Shown here piece by piece: positions 55,398 to 64,000 of a stretch of DNA of 64,000 nt. Positions within the stretch are counted from its first letter, which is position 1. The number at the start of each line of letters is the position of its first letter. Made by a program: the position numbers and the translations under genes. This DNA comes from Rurimicrobium sp040387755 (GTDB lineage Bacteria > Bacteroidota > Bacteroidia > Chitinophagales > Chitinophagaceae), in contig JAZKDB010000002.1 in NCBI GenBank assembly GCA_040387755.1, forward strand, positions 1,302,001 through 1,366,000. Direction: 5' to 3'. A model generated the notes under the pieces. The model did not search any database, had not been told where the DNA came from, and saw only the letters and a list, made by a program, of their open reading frames with translations.

Positions 55398-58300
55398 TTA
55401 TTGCATGGCCATTAAAAATTGTTCAATCATTTGCATGGATTTCATCTTATCTGCCAATAGCATAAAGTTCTTCCCTACCTGTTTCAATTTGGCATTATTG
55501 GTTCCGGTTTGTATATAATGCATAATTTTATTAAACACCTCGCTTTCAAAATAAGGAGATTCCGGATTGCTGATAAAATACAGTCTTAATTGCTCATTCT
55601 TGAGTATCAATTTCTCAAAACCCAGTTCCTTAGCCGCTTTCCGGCATCTGATTGCTGTAAGCATATCTACTACTTGCTTAGGCAAAGGCCCAAATCTATC
55701 TATTAACTGTTGCGCATATTTTTCCAGCTCCTCATTGTCTTTTACATTGTCTATCTGGGTGTATAAGCTCAATCGTTCTGTAATACTTTCTACATAAGTA
55801 TCTGGTATTAAAATTTCCAAATCGGTATCAATAGTACAATCACTCACAAAATCCTGCTTGCGTTCCATCTCATCAGCAAAAACATCTTTGAAATCTGTAC
55901 TCTTCAGCTCTCTGATAGCCTCGTCCAATATTTTATGATACATTTCAAAGCCTATATCTGCAATGAATCCACTTTGTTCGCCACCCAGCATATTTCCGGC
56001 ACCACGTATATCCAAATCCCTCATCGCAATTTGAAAACCACTACCCAATTCTGTAAACTGCTCTAAAGTCTGCAGTCGTTTCCGACTGTCATTAGGTAAA
56101 CTGCTCAAAGGAGGAGCTATCAGATAACAGAATGCCTTTCGGTTGCTGCGCCCAACACGGCCGCGCAACTGGTGCAAATCACTTAATCCAAACTGATGGG
56201 CATTGTTGATGATGATGGTATTGGCATTTGAGATATCCACTCCACTTTCTACAATATTGGTACAGCAAAGTACATCATACTTATGCGCTATAAAATCAAA
56301 TAATGCCTGTTCCAGTTTTGCCCCTTCCATTTGTCCATGAGCAACTACTATTTCCAAATCGGGACATAAATCCTTCAGCCTTTTAGCCATTTCCGGCAGG
56401 CTCTGTACACGGTTGTGTACGAAATAAACCTGACCACCACGCTCTGTTTCATAATAAATAGCATCACGAATGGCGTAGTCATCAAAGACCATAATTTCGG
56501 TATTAACCGGCTGTCTGTTTGGTGGTGGTGTATTGATGATGCTTAAGTCTCGCGCATTCATCAGAGAGAATTGAAGTGTACGCGGTATGGGAGTTGCAGT
56601 TAAGGTCAAAGTATCGACACTGGCTCTGCGTTCACGGATTTTTTCTTTTGCTGCTACACCAAATTTTTGTTCTTCGTCAATAACCAATAAACCCAAATCT
56701 TTAAACTGTACATCCTTACTCAGCAATCCATGAGTACCAATAATGATATCAATTTTACCTTCTTCCAATCTCTTCAAGGTTTCCTTTTTCTCTTTCGCAG
56801 ATTTGAAACGATTGATGTAATCAACATTACAGGGAAAATCTTTCAGTCGTTTTTGAAAAGTTTGATAATGCTGATAGGCCAAAATAGTTGTAGGAACCAA
56901 TATGGCTGCCTGCTTATTATCGGCTACACTTTTAAAGGCTGCACGAACAGCAATCTCTGTCTTGCCAAAGCCCACATCACCACATACCAATCGGTCCATT
57001 GGTGCAGGGGCTTCCATATCCCGCTTCACATCTTCGGTTGCTTTACTCTGGTCGGGTGTATCCTCATAAATAAAAGATGCTTCCAGTTCTGTTTGTAAAT
57101 AACTATCCACTGTATGAGCAAAGCCCTGAGAGGCTTTACGTTTGGCGTACAGCCGAATCAAATCGGCGGCAATATCTTTTACCTGACGTTTGGTTTTATT
57201 CTTTAGTTTTTCCCAAACATCACTGCCCAGTTTATGCACTTTCGGAATAGTACCTTCCTTACCGGTGTATTTACTGATTTTATGCAAGGAGTTAATGTTG
57301 ACATAGAGCACATCATTATCCCGATAAATAATCCGTACAGCCTCCTGCATATTTCCATTCACTTCTATCTTTTGCAAACCACTATATCTTCCAACACCGT
57401 GATCAATATGCGACACATAGTCGCCAGGTTGCAAATCGCGCAAGGCTTTAAGTGTAATGGCTTTCCCTTTGGTATAAGCCTGTTTTACCTTGTATTTATG
57501 ATAACGCTGAAAAATCTGATGATCTGTATAGCAAAGAATTTTCTTGTCATGGTCTATAAAACCTTTGCTGATAGCATTAGGAATCGGTACAAATTGTATG
57601 CCTGCATTCAAGTCTTCAAAAATAGAATGCAGCCTTTCTAATTGTTTAGGATTTTCGGCAAATATGTAGGGAGTATACTGTAATGCTACTTTTTTCTTCA
57701 GGTCGGCAATAAGCATGTCAAACTGCCTGTTGAAGATAGGCTGCTCCTCTGTTGCCAATTGCAGATGAATAGGTTCAAAATCAGGAAAATGCTTGTGCAA
57801 AGAATGATTGCGCCATTCTATAATATGCCTACTGTTTAGTTTATTCTTCCAGGCATCAATATCTTCAAAATCTGCTAATGACAAAGGTCTTATCCAATCT
57901 TCCTCATGCTCTACCGCTATTGAATGATCGGAAATTTTATTCGGCAAATCATCGGCAATTTTATGTAAACGACTTAAAGCAAAATCCAGATCCTTAAACC
58001 AAAAAACTGTATTGGCAGGCAAAAAATCCATTAAAGAAATTTTCTCCTGTGCTTCAAATTTCGTTTCGACATTGGGCAGAATACTCACCTGCAAAAGCTT
58101 GCGTTCAGACAACTGTGTTTCAGGGTTGAAAATCCGGATACTGTCCACTTCATTGCCAAACAACTCTACCCGGTAAGGATGTTCATTTCCGAAGGAGTAA
58201 ATATCCAGAATGCCGCCACGCATGGCAAACTGACCCGGCTCATAAGCAAAATCTTCCCGACGAAAACCCAAACTGGTCAATCGTTCCAGTAAGGGGTCAA

Positions 58301-58790
58301 TTTTTAAATTTTCCCCTACTTTAATACTAATCATATTACCCGAAAGCGTTTTCGGGTTCACTACTTTTTCTATCAGCGCCTCGGGATAAGTAACAAATAC
58401 ACCGCCTTTTCTTTCGTTCGAAAATTTAGTCAGGGCCTCAGTACGCAACATCACATGACTGCTATTCAGCTCTTTATAATCTCCTGTTTTTTTAAAAGAA
58501 TCAGGAAAATAGCAGATGTCCAAGGCTTTGGTCAATTGCTCTAAATCATTATGAAAATATGCTGCTTCTTCATGGTCATTTAACACAAAAATGTGGTTGG
58601 CGCCATTGGCAATTACTTCAGACGAAGAAGAAGTCATTTGCCATACGGCAGTAGCTATAAAGTTGAGCGAGGAGCCGTAAAGATTGTCTAATTGTACTCG
58701 AATTTTGGGGCTGGGCAATGAAATCGCGGCCGCTAATTGTTTCAAGCGGATATCATTTTGATATAATCCCAGCAAAGCTTGCAGGTTCAT
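55398..58790 (-). CDS. mfd: Transcription-repair coupling factor Mfd
   Basis: 1130 residues, usual length of Mfd. The order is UvrB-like domains (1-~330, FAYEPGQFAMRGGILDIYSFG), a spacer, the RNA-polymerase interaction domain (~455-530, GDYVSHIDHGVGRYSGLQKI), and the SF2 translocase: Walker A CGDVGFGKTE near 605, DEEQKFGV near 703, TATPIPRTLQF, VHNRVQSL, IVESGVDI, QLRGRVGRSN near 870. A TRCF C-terminal domain follows. It removes stalled RNA polymerase at DNA lesions and recruits UvrA. It is 56 bp downstream of the ABC exporter gene. Confidence 0.97.
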   Translation of the reverse strand: MNLQALLGLYQNDIRLKQLAAAISLPSPKIRVQLDNLYGSSLNFIATAVWQMTSSSSEVIANGANHIFVLNDHEEAAYFHNDLEQLTKALDICYFPDSFKKTGDYKELNSSHVMLRTEALTKFSNERKGGVFVTYPEALIEKVVNPKTLSGNMISIKVGENLKIDPLLERLTSLGFRREDFAYEPGQFAMRGGILDIYSFGNEHPYRVELFGNEVDSIRIFNPETQLSERKLLQVSILPNVETKFEAQEKISLMDFLPANTVFWFKDLDFALSRLHKIADDLPNKISDHSIAVEHEEDWIRPLSLADFEDIDAWKNKLNSRHIIEWRNHSLHKHFPDFEPIHLQLATEEQPIFNRQFDMLIADLKKKVALQYTPYIFAENPKQLERLHSIFEDLNAGIQFVPIPNAISKGFIDHDKKILCYTDHQIFQRYHKYKVKQAYTKGKAITLKALRDLQPGDYVSHIDHGVGRYSGLQKIEVNGNMQEAVRIIYRDNDVLYVNINSLHKISKYTGKEGTIPKVHKLGSDVWEKLKNKTKRQVKDIAADLIRLYAKRKASQGFAHTVDSYLQTELEASFIYEDTPDQSKATEDVKRDMEAPAPMDRLVCGDVGFGKTEIAVRAAFKSVADNKQAAILVPTTILAYQHYQTFQKRLKDFPCNVDYINRFKSAKEKKETLKRLEEGKIDIIIGTHGLLSKDVQFKDLGLLVIDEEQKFGVAAKEKIRERRASVDTLTLTATPIPRTLQFSLMNARDLSIINTPPPNRQPVNTEIMVFDDYAIRDAIYYETERGGQVYFVHNRVQSLPEMAKRLKDLCPDLEIVVAHGQMEGAKLEQALFDFIAHKYDVLCCTNIVESGVDISNANTIIINNAHQFGLSDLHQLRGRVGRSNRKAFCYLIAPPLSSLPNDSRKRLQTLEQFTELGSGFQIAMRDLDIRGAGNMLGGEQSGFIADIGFEMYHKILDEAIRELKSTDFKDVFADEMERKQDFVSDCTIDTDLEILIPDTYVESITERLSLYTQIDNVKDNEELEKYAQQLIDRFGPLPKQVVDMLTAIRCRKAAKELGFEKLILKNEQLRLYFISNPESPYFESEVFNKIMHYIQTGTNNAKLKQVGKNFMLLADKMKSMQMIEQFLMAMQ

Positions 58791-58846
58791 TAGGGCAAAG
58801 ATAGGATTTTGTACCCTTTCAGATTTCTAATTAAAATAGAATTTAG

Positions 58847-60652
58847 CTATTTCAACTCCTGCATTTCCACCAGTCTTTTATAAAAACCGTTATGTTGGAG
58901 TAAAGTATCATGGTTGCCTCTTTCCACAATTTTTCCGTGGTCCAGCACAATGATTTCATCTGCATTACGTACAGTAGAGAGACGGTGAGCTATAACAATA
59001 CAGGTACGGTTTTGCATCAGATTATTGATGGCATCCTGTACCATTCGCTCGCTCTCAGTATCCAGCGAAGAGGTTGCTTCATCCAGAATAAGAATTGGTG
59101 GATTTTTGAGAACCGCACGTGCAATGGTAATGCGCTGACGCTCGCCACCGCTTAATCGGTTTCCTCTGTCACCTACTTCTGTTTCGTATTGCTGAGCTTT
59201 CTTTTGAATAAAAACATGGGCACTGGCAACACGGGCAGCATCTTCCACCCTTTGCAAATCTGCCCCACCGGTACCTAGTGTAATGTTATTGTAAATAGTA
59301 TCGTTAAACAAAATAGGATCCTGACTTACCACCCCCATCAGGCGGCGAAGATTGTCTACTTTATACTCTTTAACATCTACCCCATCCAATAAAATACTGC
59401 CTGAACTCACGTCATGGAATCGAGGAATCAAATCTACCAAAGTTGATTTTCCTGCACCCGATGCGCCAACCAATGCAATAGTTTTACCTTTGGGTATCAC
59501 CAGATTAATGTTATCCAAAATCACCTTTTCACCATAGGCAAAATGAACATTGCGTAGCTCGATTTGATGCTCAAAACTGTGAATGGCTTTTGCATTGGGT
59601 AAGTCTTTAATGGTGGCTTCTACCTGCAAAATATCCTCAATTCTTTGCAATGCAGCACTTCCCTTTCTAAGATTTGAAAATGCGGAGGAAAGATTCTTAA
59701 AAGGATTAATAATTTGGGTAAAAAGCGCCAAATAAGTAATGAAAGCCGGGCCAGTTAATGAGCCTTCATTGCTGAGTACCAATCGTCCACCAAACCAAAG
59801 AATTACACTTACCACTATAATGCCCATTACCTCACTCATAGGCGAAGCCAACTCCTTTCGTGCGGAAATTTTATTGCGGATGCGAAACAAGTCATTGTTC
59901 ATTTTGGTAAAACGCAATTGCTGATGACGCTCTGCATTAAAGGCTTTCACAACACGCATACCAGTGAGCGTTTCGTCTATCACGGCCAGTATATCACTTA
60001 AATATTGTTGCGAAATATTGGAAGATTTCCGTAAAGTTTTACCCACCAAACCAATAATTAATCCTGCAATGGGCAGGAAAACAAAAATGAATAAAGATAG
60101 GCTTGGAGATATAGAAATCATTGTACCCAAAAAGAAGATGAGCATTAATGGCTCGCGTATGAAGACCTCCAAAACACTGATGACAGAAACCTCTACTTCA
60201 TTGATGTCATTGGTCATTTTCGACATAATATCACCTTTACGCTCGTCTGTAAAATAGCTAATAGGTAAGGATAGTATTTTGACAAAAAGCTCGTTGCGCA
60301 AACGACGTAAAATGGCATTTCGAAGGGGAGCTAAAATGTAAATTGACAAATAAAGAAACAAGTTCTTGAAGAAAACAAAAATGACAATAGCAGTACATAT
60401 CAACGCCAGCGCATTAATGGGGCCATTTTTTTCAATCAGTTCAAAAATATAAAAGTTGAAGCGCTCAATCAAACTAGGATCTGCTTTTGGCTTTGGTTTT
60501 TCATCACCTGAAAACAGAACCTGCAAAACAGGCATCAACGAGCCCATCGAAAAAACAGAGAATACCACCGCCAACAAACTGCACACAAAGTAGAGCACTA
60601 TACTCCCCTTATAATCTGCTATGTAGTGAATTAATCTCTTGATGTTTTTCAT
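58847..60652 (-). CDS. MsbA-like ABC exporter (fused permease and ATPase)
   Basis: 601 residues, half-transporter. Six transmembrane segments in residues ~15-300, then the ATPase: Walker A GASGAGKST near 395, Q-loop VVSQDPILFND, signature LSGGERQR near 498, Walker B ILILDEATSSLD near 520, and the H-loop IAHRLST. It resembles MsbA, the flippase of lipid A core and phospholipids in Gram-negative bacteria, but other lipid or drug exporters look the same, so no symbol is given. The gap to cysS is only 6 bp, so the two are cotranscribed. Confidence 0.92.
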   Translation of the reverse strand: MKNIKRLIHYIADYKGSIVLYFVCSLLAVVFSVFSMGSLMPVLQVLFSGDEKPKPKADPSLIERFNFYIFELIEKNGPINALALICTAIVIFVFFKNLFLYLSIYILAPLRNAILRRLRNELFVKILSLPISYFTDERKGDIMSKMTNDINEVEVSVISVLEVFIREPLMLIFFLGTMISISPSLSLFIFVFLPIAGLIIGLVGKTLRKSSNISQQYLSDILAVIDETLTGMRVVKAFNAERHQQLRFTKMNNDLFRIRNKISARKELASPMSEVMGIIVVSVILWFGGRLVLSNEGSLTGPAFITYLALFTQIINPFKNLSSAFSNLRKGSAALQRIEDILQVEATIKDLPNAKAIHSFEHQIELRNVHFAYGEKVILDNINLVIPKGKTIALVGASGAGKSTLVDLIPRFHDVSSGSILLDGVDVKEYKVDNLRRLMGVVSQDPILFNDTIYNNITLGTGGADLQRVEDAARVASAHVFIQKKAQQYETEVGDRGNRLSGGERQRITIARAVLKNPPILILDEATSSLDTESERMVQDAINNLMQNRTCIVIAHRLSTVRNADEIIVLDHGKIVERGNHDTLLQHNGFYKRLVEMQELK

Positions 60653-60658
60653 ATTTAA

Positions 60659-62155
60659 TTAGTCGATGCTGTACGAAACCGTACCATCTTTTTCGTCTTT
60701 GAGTTGAATGCCAAATTCAGTCAGCTTATTGCGTATCTGATCGCTGGTAGCAAAATCCTTTCTTTGTTTGGCGTCTTTACGGATATCAATCAAAATCTGC
60801 AATACCTTATCCATCTTATCCCCACTTTGCTCGGCCTGTAAAGGCTGCAGACCCAAAATGTCTTCAAGATAAGTTTTAAACGTGTTCTGCAACAAAGCAA
60901 AAGTTTCGGCATTTATTGCATCATCTTTTACCTGACCACCTTTGATACCATTGATGATGGGTGCCAATTCAAACAAACTGGCAATGACCTTAGCAGTATT
61001 CAAATCATCATTCATAAAATCAGCACATTCATTGCAGAACGTAATGATCTTATCATTCAACTCTTTGTCCGTAGCTACTGAATTTCCGGAATGACTTAAT
61101 TTTTTCAGAATTTCATAAGCTTCCCAAAGTCTGCGCAGTGCTTTCTCAGAAGCCTGAAGAGCTTCGTTACCAAAATCTAAAGTGCTCCGATAATGAGTCT
61201 GTAAAATATAAAAACGCACCACCATGGGGTGATAGGCCTGCTCTAATATAGGATGGTTGCCGCTGAACAATTCGGTCAGTTTGATGACATTGTTATAGCT
61301 TTTACCCATCTTCTTGCCATTGATGGTAATCATATTATTGTGCATCCAATATCTTGCAGGGGCTTTGCCGTTGGCAATGGTAGATTGCGCAATCTCCGAC
61401 TCGTGGTGCGGGAATTGTAAATCCATTCCACCACCGTGGATGTCAAATTCTTCGCCCAGATACTTGCAACTCATTGCAGAGCACTCAATATGCCAACCGG
61501 GGAAACCTTCTCCCCATGGACTTTTCCAACGCATCAAATGTTCTGGAGGTGCATTTTTCCACAGGGCAAAATCCACTTTATTTATTTTTTCATCCTGACC
61601 ATCCAGATCGCGGGTGGTTTCTAATAATTCATCAATCTTGCGACCGGAGAGTTTTCCGTAATTATATTCTTCGGCGTATTTTTTTACATCAAAATAGACC
61701 GAGCCATTTTTTTCATAAGCATAGCCTTTGGCCATAATATCTTCAATCATGGAGATTTGCTCAATCACATGACCTGTAGCAGTTGGCTCAATACTGGGCG
61801 AAAGATTGTTAAACAAGCGCATACCCCAATGGAATAATTCGGTGTATTTATGCACCAGTTCCATGGGTTCCAGCTTTTCTAGCAGTGCTTTTCCGGCTAT
61901 TTTATCTTCGGCGTCACGGCCTTCTTCCTCAAAATGGCCGGCATCGGTAATATTGCGCACATAGCGCACTTTATAACCCAGATGCTGCAAATATCGATTG
62001 ACGACATCAAAAGTGACATAGGGACGCGCATGACCTAAATGAGACTCGCCCGAAACGGTAGGGCCACAAACATACAGACCCACATGACCTGGGGTTATGG
62101 ATTCAAATTTTTCCTTTTGACGATTGAAAGAGTTGTAAATATGCAATTCAGACAT
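60659..62155 (-). CDS. cysS: Cysteine--tRNA ligase
   Basis: 498 residues. The class I HIGH motif appears as SHLGHARPY after the zinc ligand in LYVCGPTV (Cys near residue 30). WHIECSAMS near 225 holds another zinc ligand and DIHGGGMDLQFPHHE the tRNA/zinc region. The KMSKS loop is KKMGKSYNN near 282. C-terminal helices carry the DALR-type anticodon domain (RKDFATSDQIRNKL). It charges tRNA-Cys in the cytoplasm. It starts the run cysS - ABC exporter - mfd. A -7 element lies only 5 bases before the ATG, suggesting a very short leader. Confidence 0.97.
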   Translation of the reverse strand: MSELHIYNSFNRQKEKFESITPGHVGLYVCGPTVSGESHLGHARPYVTFDVVNRYLQHLGYKVRYVRNITDAGHFEEEGRDAEDKIAGKALLEKLEPMELVHKYTELFHWGMRLFNNLSPSIEPTATGHVIEQISMIEDIMAKGYAYEKNGSVYFDVKKYAEEYNYGKLSGRKIDELLETTRDLDGQDEKINKVDFALWKNAPPEHLMRWKSPWGEGFPGWHIECSAMSCKYLGEEFDIHGGGMDLQFPHHESEIAQSTIANGKAPARYWMHNNMITINGKKMGKSYNNVIKLTELFSGNHPILEQAYHPMVVRFYILQTHYRSTLDFGNEALQASEKALRRLWEAYEILKKLSHSGNSVATDKELNDKIITFCNECADFMNDDLNTAKVIASLFELAPIINGIKGGQVKDDAINAETFALLQNTFKTYLEDILGLQPLQAEQSGDKMDKVLQILIDIRKDAKQRKDFATSDQIRNKLTEFGIQLKDEKDGTVSYSID

Positions 62156-62159
62156 TGGG

Positions 62160-62167
62160 CAAAGATA
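62160..62167 (-). promoter_or_regulatory. -7 element of cysS
   Basis: On the minus strand TATCTTTG, an exact TAnnTTTG match, ends 5 bases before the cysS ATG. Transcription would start at or near the A of ATG. The -33 element is weak. Confidence 0.5.
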
Positions 62168-62212
62168 GTAATATTGGAGGGTTCTGTAAATTGATTGTAA
62201 AAGCTGCTTTAA

Positions 62213-62575
62213 TTAGCCGTGATAGACCCTTGAACCCACAATCAGGCCATTTTCTATTTCCAGCACCTCGGCAATGAGCATATCTGCTTCGCCGCTTACT
62301 TTGCGGATATATTCCATAATCACCCTTTCGTCATTAGCAGTAAAAGAAGTGGGAATATATTGAAGGGTGGGCAATCTGTCGAAAGAGTCCTGCCACCAGC
62401 TGTGCAAAGCCTCTTTTCCCCTTACCCAACCCTCGGTTTCCGGCTGCCGGATTTTCAGTTTCGGACTAAAATGTTGAGCATCATCAGCATAAAGTGAAAG
62501 CAATGCTTCCAAATCGTGGGCATTGAAGGCTGCAAACCATTGTTCGGCTATGTGGGTGTGGAGTTGTGCTTTCAT
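62213..62575 (-). CDS. NTF2-like (SnoaL-type) small protein
   Basis: 120 residues, one NTF2-like alpha+beta barrel: EQWFAAFNAHDLEALLSLYADDAQHFSP at the N-terminus, WVRGKEALHSWWQDSFDRLP, then MEYIRKVSGEADMLIAEVLEIE and VYHG at the end. This fold serves as a small-molecule pocket or enzyme (isomerase/cyclase); no catalytic dyad could be assigned. Its ATG overlaps the stop of the upstream GldM-C-like gene by one base, so they are translationally coupled. Confidence 0.85.
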   Translation of the reverse strand: MKAQLHTHIAEQWFAAFNAHDLEALLSLYADDAQHFSPKLKIRQPETEGWVRGKEALHSWWQDSFDRLPTLQYIPTSFTANDERVIMEYIRKVSGEADMLIAEVLEIENGLIVGSRVYHG

Positions 62576-63219
62576 TACTTTTTTGAAATTGTGAATTCTA
62601 GTGGTAAAAGTTCGAGGATTCTTTTATCCGGACCCTTAGCGGTTATTCCATAAAATACCAGATGATCTCCATGGCCAATATCCTTTTTGAATTCCTGCCT
62701 TAACTTTTTAGATAAAGTACTGCCTATAAGATCATTACGAAAGAAAACAGTATCGTCTCTTCTAATAATTGCTACACAATATTTTTGAATTCTGAATCCT
62801 GCATCCCAGTCAAATCCTTTTACATAGGTGTAAATTTCGTTGCATCTCATTAAATCCTGAATGTACATCACCCCGCATGTTGATACGCAGAATTCAGCTG
62901 CAACGTCTAGTTGTAAAAATTTTGCTCGAAAATCAATCATTGAAATAATGCTGCCCTTTTTCGTACTGATAATTATCCTAGAAAGCCCTTGTCTTTCAGG
63001 AGTATAAACATAACTACAATTACTATCATCCTTTATAATTACGCCATTGTTTGTTGTCACATCAAACTCAGAACATTTGTACCCTTCAACTAAAATTTCC
63101 AATGGATTTGGGTATCCAACATCTACAATATTCTTTTTCAAATTGGCCACCACAGCCTTTTGCGCCTTACATAGCTGCAGGCAGAAAAGGGAAAGCAAGC
63201 AGAAGAAAAGTGTTTTCAT
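62575..63219 (-). CDS. Exported protein resembling the C-terminal region of GldM
   Basis: 214 residues with a signal peptide (LFFCLLSLFCLQLCKAQ). The first half is a GldM-type beta domain (VVANLKKNIVDVGYPNPLEI, SRIIIST). The second half matches the last GldM domain: GFDWDAGFRIQKYCVAIIRR, then LRQEFKKDIGHGDHLVFYGI and TAKGPDKRILELLPLEFTI. GldM is the T9SS motor shaft that reaches through the periplasm. This short protein lacks the transmembrane helices of GldM, and no gldKLN genes are nearby, so it may be a periplasmic T9SS accessory or a stand-alone domain. It lies 9 bp after the M28 peptidase gene. Confidence 0.65.
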   Translation of the reverse strand: MKTLFFCLLSLFCLQLCKAQKAVVANLKKNIVDVGYPNPLEILVEGYKCSEFDVTTNNGVIIKDDSNCSYVYTPERQGLSRIIISTKKGSIISMIDFRAKFLQLDVAAEFCVSTCGVMYIQDLMRCNEIYTYVKGFDWDAGFRIQKYCVAIIRRDDTVFFRNDLIGSTLSKKLRQEFKKDIGHGDHLVFYGITAKGPDKRILELLPLEFTISKK

Positions 63220-63228
63220 AAAAGTTTA

Positions 63229-64000
63229 TTAATCCAACAACTCATGCTGATCTACTATATAAATGAGCATCGCCATTGCGGCAGCACCCAGCTTTAATTC
63301 GCGGTGGTTAACGGTTTCAAACACATCATTATCGGTATGGTGCACATCAAAATAACGCTGCGAATCGGGCAACAATTCACCGATGACCACATTCTGCTTT
63401 TTCAAAGGACCAACATCTGCTCCTCCGCCATCTTTGTCAAAATCATAGACACCGTAAGGCAGGAATAAAGGAATATACTTTTTGAATTGCTCTCTTTGCT
63501 TTTTGTTCATCGTCGTTTCGATACCGCGCGGAGAAAATCCACCTGCGTCACTTTCCAGCGCAAAAACATGCTTTTCTTTTTTGGCCAAAGCAGAATCAGC
63601 ATAAGCCAATCCACCTTTCAAACCATTCTCTTCGTTCATAAACATCACTGCACGGATACTATGTTTGGGGCGGATACCCGTTTGTTTGTAAGCACGCAAT
63701 ACTTCAATGGATTGAACACAGCCTGCACCATCATCATGGGCACCTTCACCGATATCCCAGGAATCCAGATGACCACTTACCACTATATAATCCTTAGGTC
63801 TGGAACTGCCGGTAATTTCGCCAATGACATTAAAAGACATTGCCGTGCCCTGCATGCTGCAGTCACTTTTTAAAGCGGCTTCTGCATTGCCTTTCATACA
63901 TGCTTTTTCCAGTCTGTCTGCCGTTTTATTGCCCACAGCCACTGCCGGAAAACGAGCCGAACCTTCTTCGTATTTGGTGCTGCCGGTATGCGGATAATCG
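63229..64000 (-). CDS. M28 family zinc aminopeptidase (partial, N-terminus beyond window)
   Basis: 257 codons to the window edge; the N-terminus is missing. The visible part has RFPAVAVGNKTADRL (end of a PA-like insert), then the M28 catalytic motifs: GHLDSWDIGEGAHDDGAG with His and bridging Asp, FMNEENGLKGG with the general base and ligand Glu, ALESDAGG with Asp, and FDVHHTDNDVFE with the last His. All five di-zinc ligands are present. It is probably an exported aminopeptidase of the Q/PSMA-like group. It is the first gene seen of the run M28 - GldM-C-like - NTF2-like. Confidence 0.9.
   Translation of the reverse strand, partial: DYPHTGSTKYEEGSARFPAVAVGNKTADRLEKACMKGNAEAALKSDCSMQGTAMSFNVIGEITGSSRPKDYIVVSGHLDSWDIGEGAHDDGAGCVQSIEVLRAYKQTGIRPKHSIRAVMFMNEENGLKGGLAYADSALAKKEKHVFALESDAGGFSPRGIETTMNKKQREQFKKYIPLFLPYGVYDFDKDGGGADVGPLKKQNVVIGELLPDSQRYFDVHHTDNDVFETVNHRELKLGAAAMAMLIYIVDQHELLD

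Noticed and set aside
56730..57641. Plus-strand ORFs of 122 and 135 codons within mfd
   Set aside because: They are antisense shadows of a highly conserved gene.
1..64000. tRNA/rRNA genes, CRISPR arrays, insertion sequences, prophage genes
   Set aside because: No T-loop-like GGTTCGA motifs in a cloverleaf context, no regular spacer arrays, and no transposase, integrase or phage structural genes were seen.

Overview
The window looks like a chromosome segment of a Bacteroidota bacterium, most likely of the Chitinophagaceae/Chitinophagales type. Reasons: six exported proteins end in a type IX secretion (T9SS) type A sorting domain; there are two LytS-type histidine kinase / LytTR response regulator pairs and an outer-membrane beta-barrel TonB-type receptor; many promoters fit the Bacteroidota pattern TTTG/TTG-N19-21-TAnnTTTG; starts lack strong Shine-Dalgarno sequences; and the base composition is A+T-rich (judged by eye). 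No rRNA, tRNA, CRISPR array, prophage or insertion sequence was recognised. The first and last genes are cut by the window edges.

Layout. 1-7.4 kb: a partial phytase-like esterase (minus strand), then a long structured leader and a 1917-residue PKD-type surface protein. 7.4-14 kb: a hybrid-looking propeller/histidine kinase, its LytTR regulator and two exported proteins of unknown function, one with a glycine-rich tail. 14-17.4 kb: two minus-strand T9SS cargo proteins (an SGNH hydrolase and a repeat protein). 17.6-27.2 kb: a second LytS/LytTR pair, two paralogous lipoproteins, and a two-gene run of large T9SS surface proteins. 27.4-31.5 kb: an M13 metallopeptidase and an ArsR-SRPBCC-DoxX-YdeI operon. 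31.6-41 kb: DUF4256 and a small protein, then a MocR regulator divergent from a beta-barrel receptor, followed by an FMN-binding oxidase-like protein, four GNAT acetyltransferases, a DinB-like protein and an alpha/beta hydrolase. 41-49.6 kb: a NagZ-like GH3 hydrolase, a T9SS protein, an SPFH/ribbon-helix-helix operon, a PepD-type dipeptidase and an AAA+/VWA pair. 49.9-64 kb: AsmA-like protein, a GxxxG-repeat membrane protein, a J-domain/KTSC protein, 1-Cys peroxiredoxin, and the minus-strand run cysS - ABC exporter - mfd - SIMPL protein, then NTF2-like, GldM-C-like and a partial M28 peptidase.

The most interesting signals are regulatory. Each LytTR pair is followed by genes carrying its own kind of direct repeat with a ~21-bp period, placed 37-39 bp upstream of a TAnnTTTG-like element: ATTGCTGAA repeats precede the first regulator gene and the glycine-rich protein gene, and GCGTAAA-type repeats precede both twin lipoprotein genes. 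This suggests two local cell-surface regulons. A terminator-like hairpin with a mutually exclusive alternative pairing sits between a promoter-like element and the J-domain/KTSC gene, an attenuator-like arrangement. A palindrome overlaps the promoter of the SPFH/RHH operon. All functional claims rest on reading motifs by eye; no database search was run.
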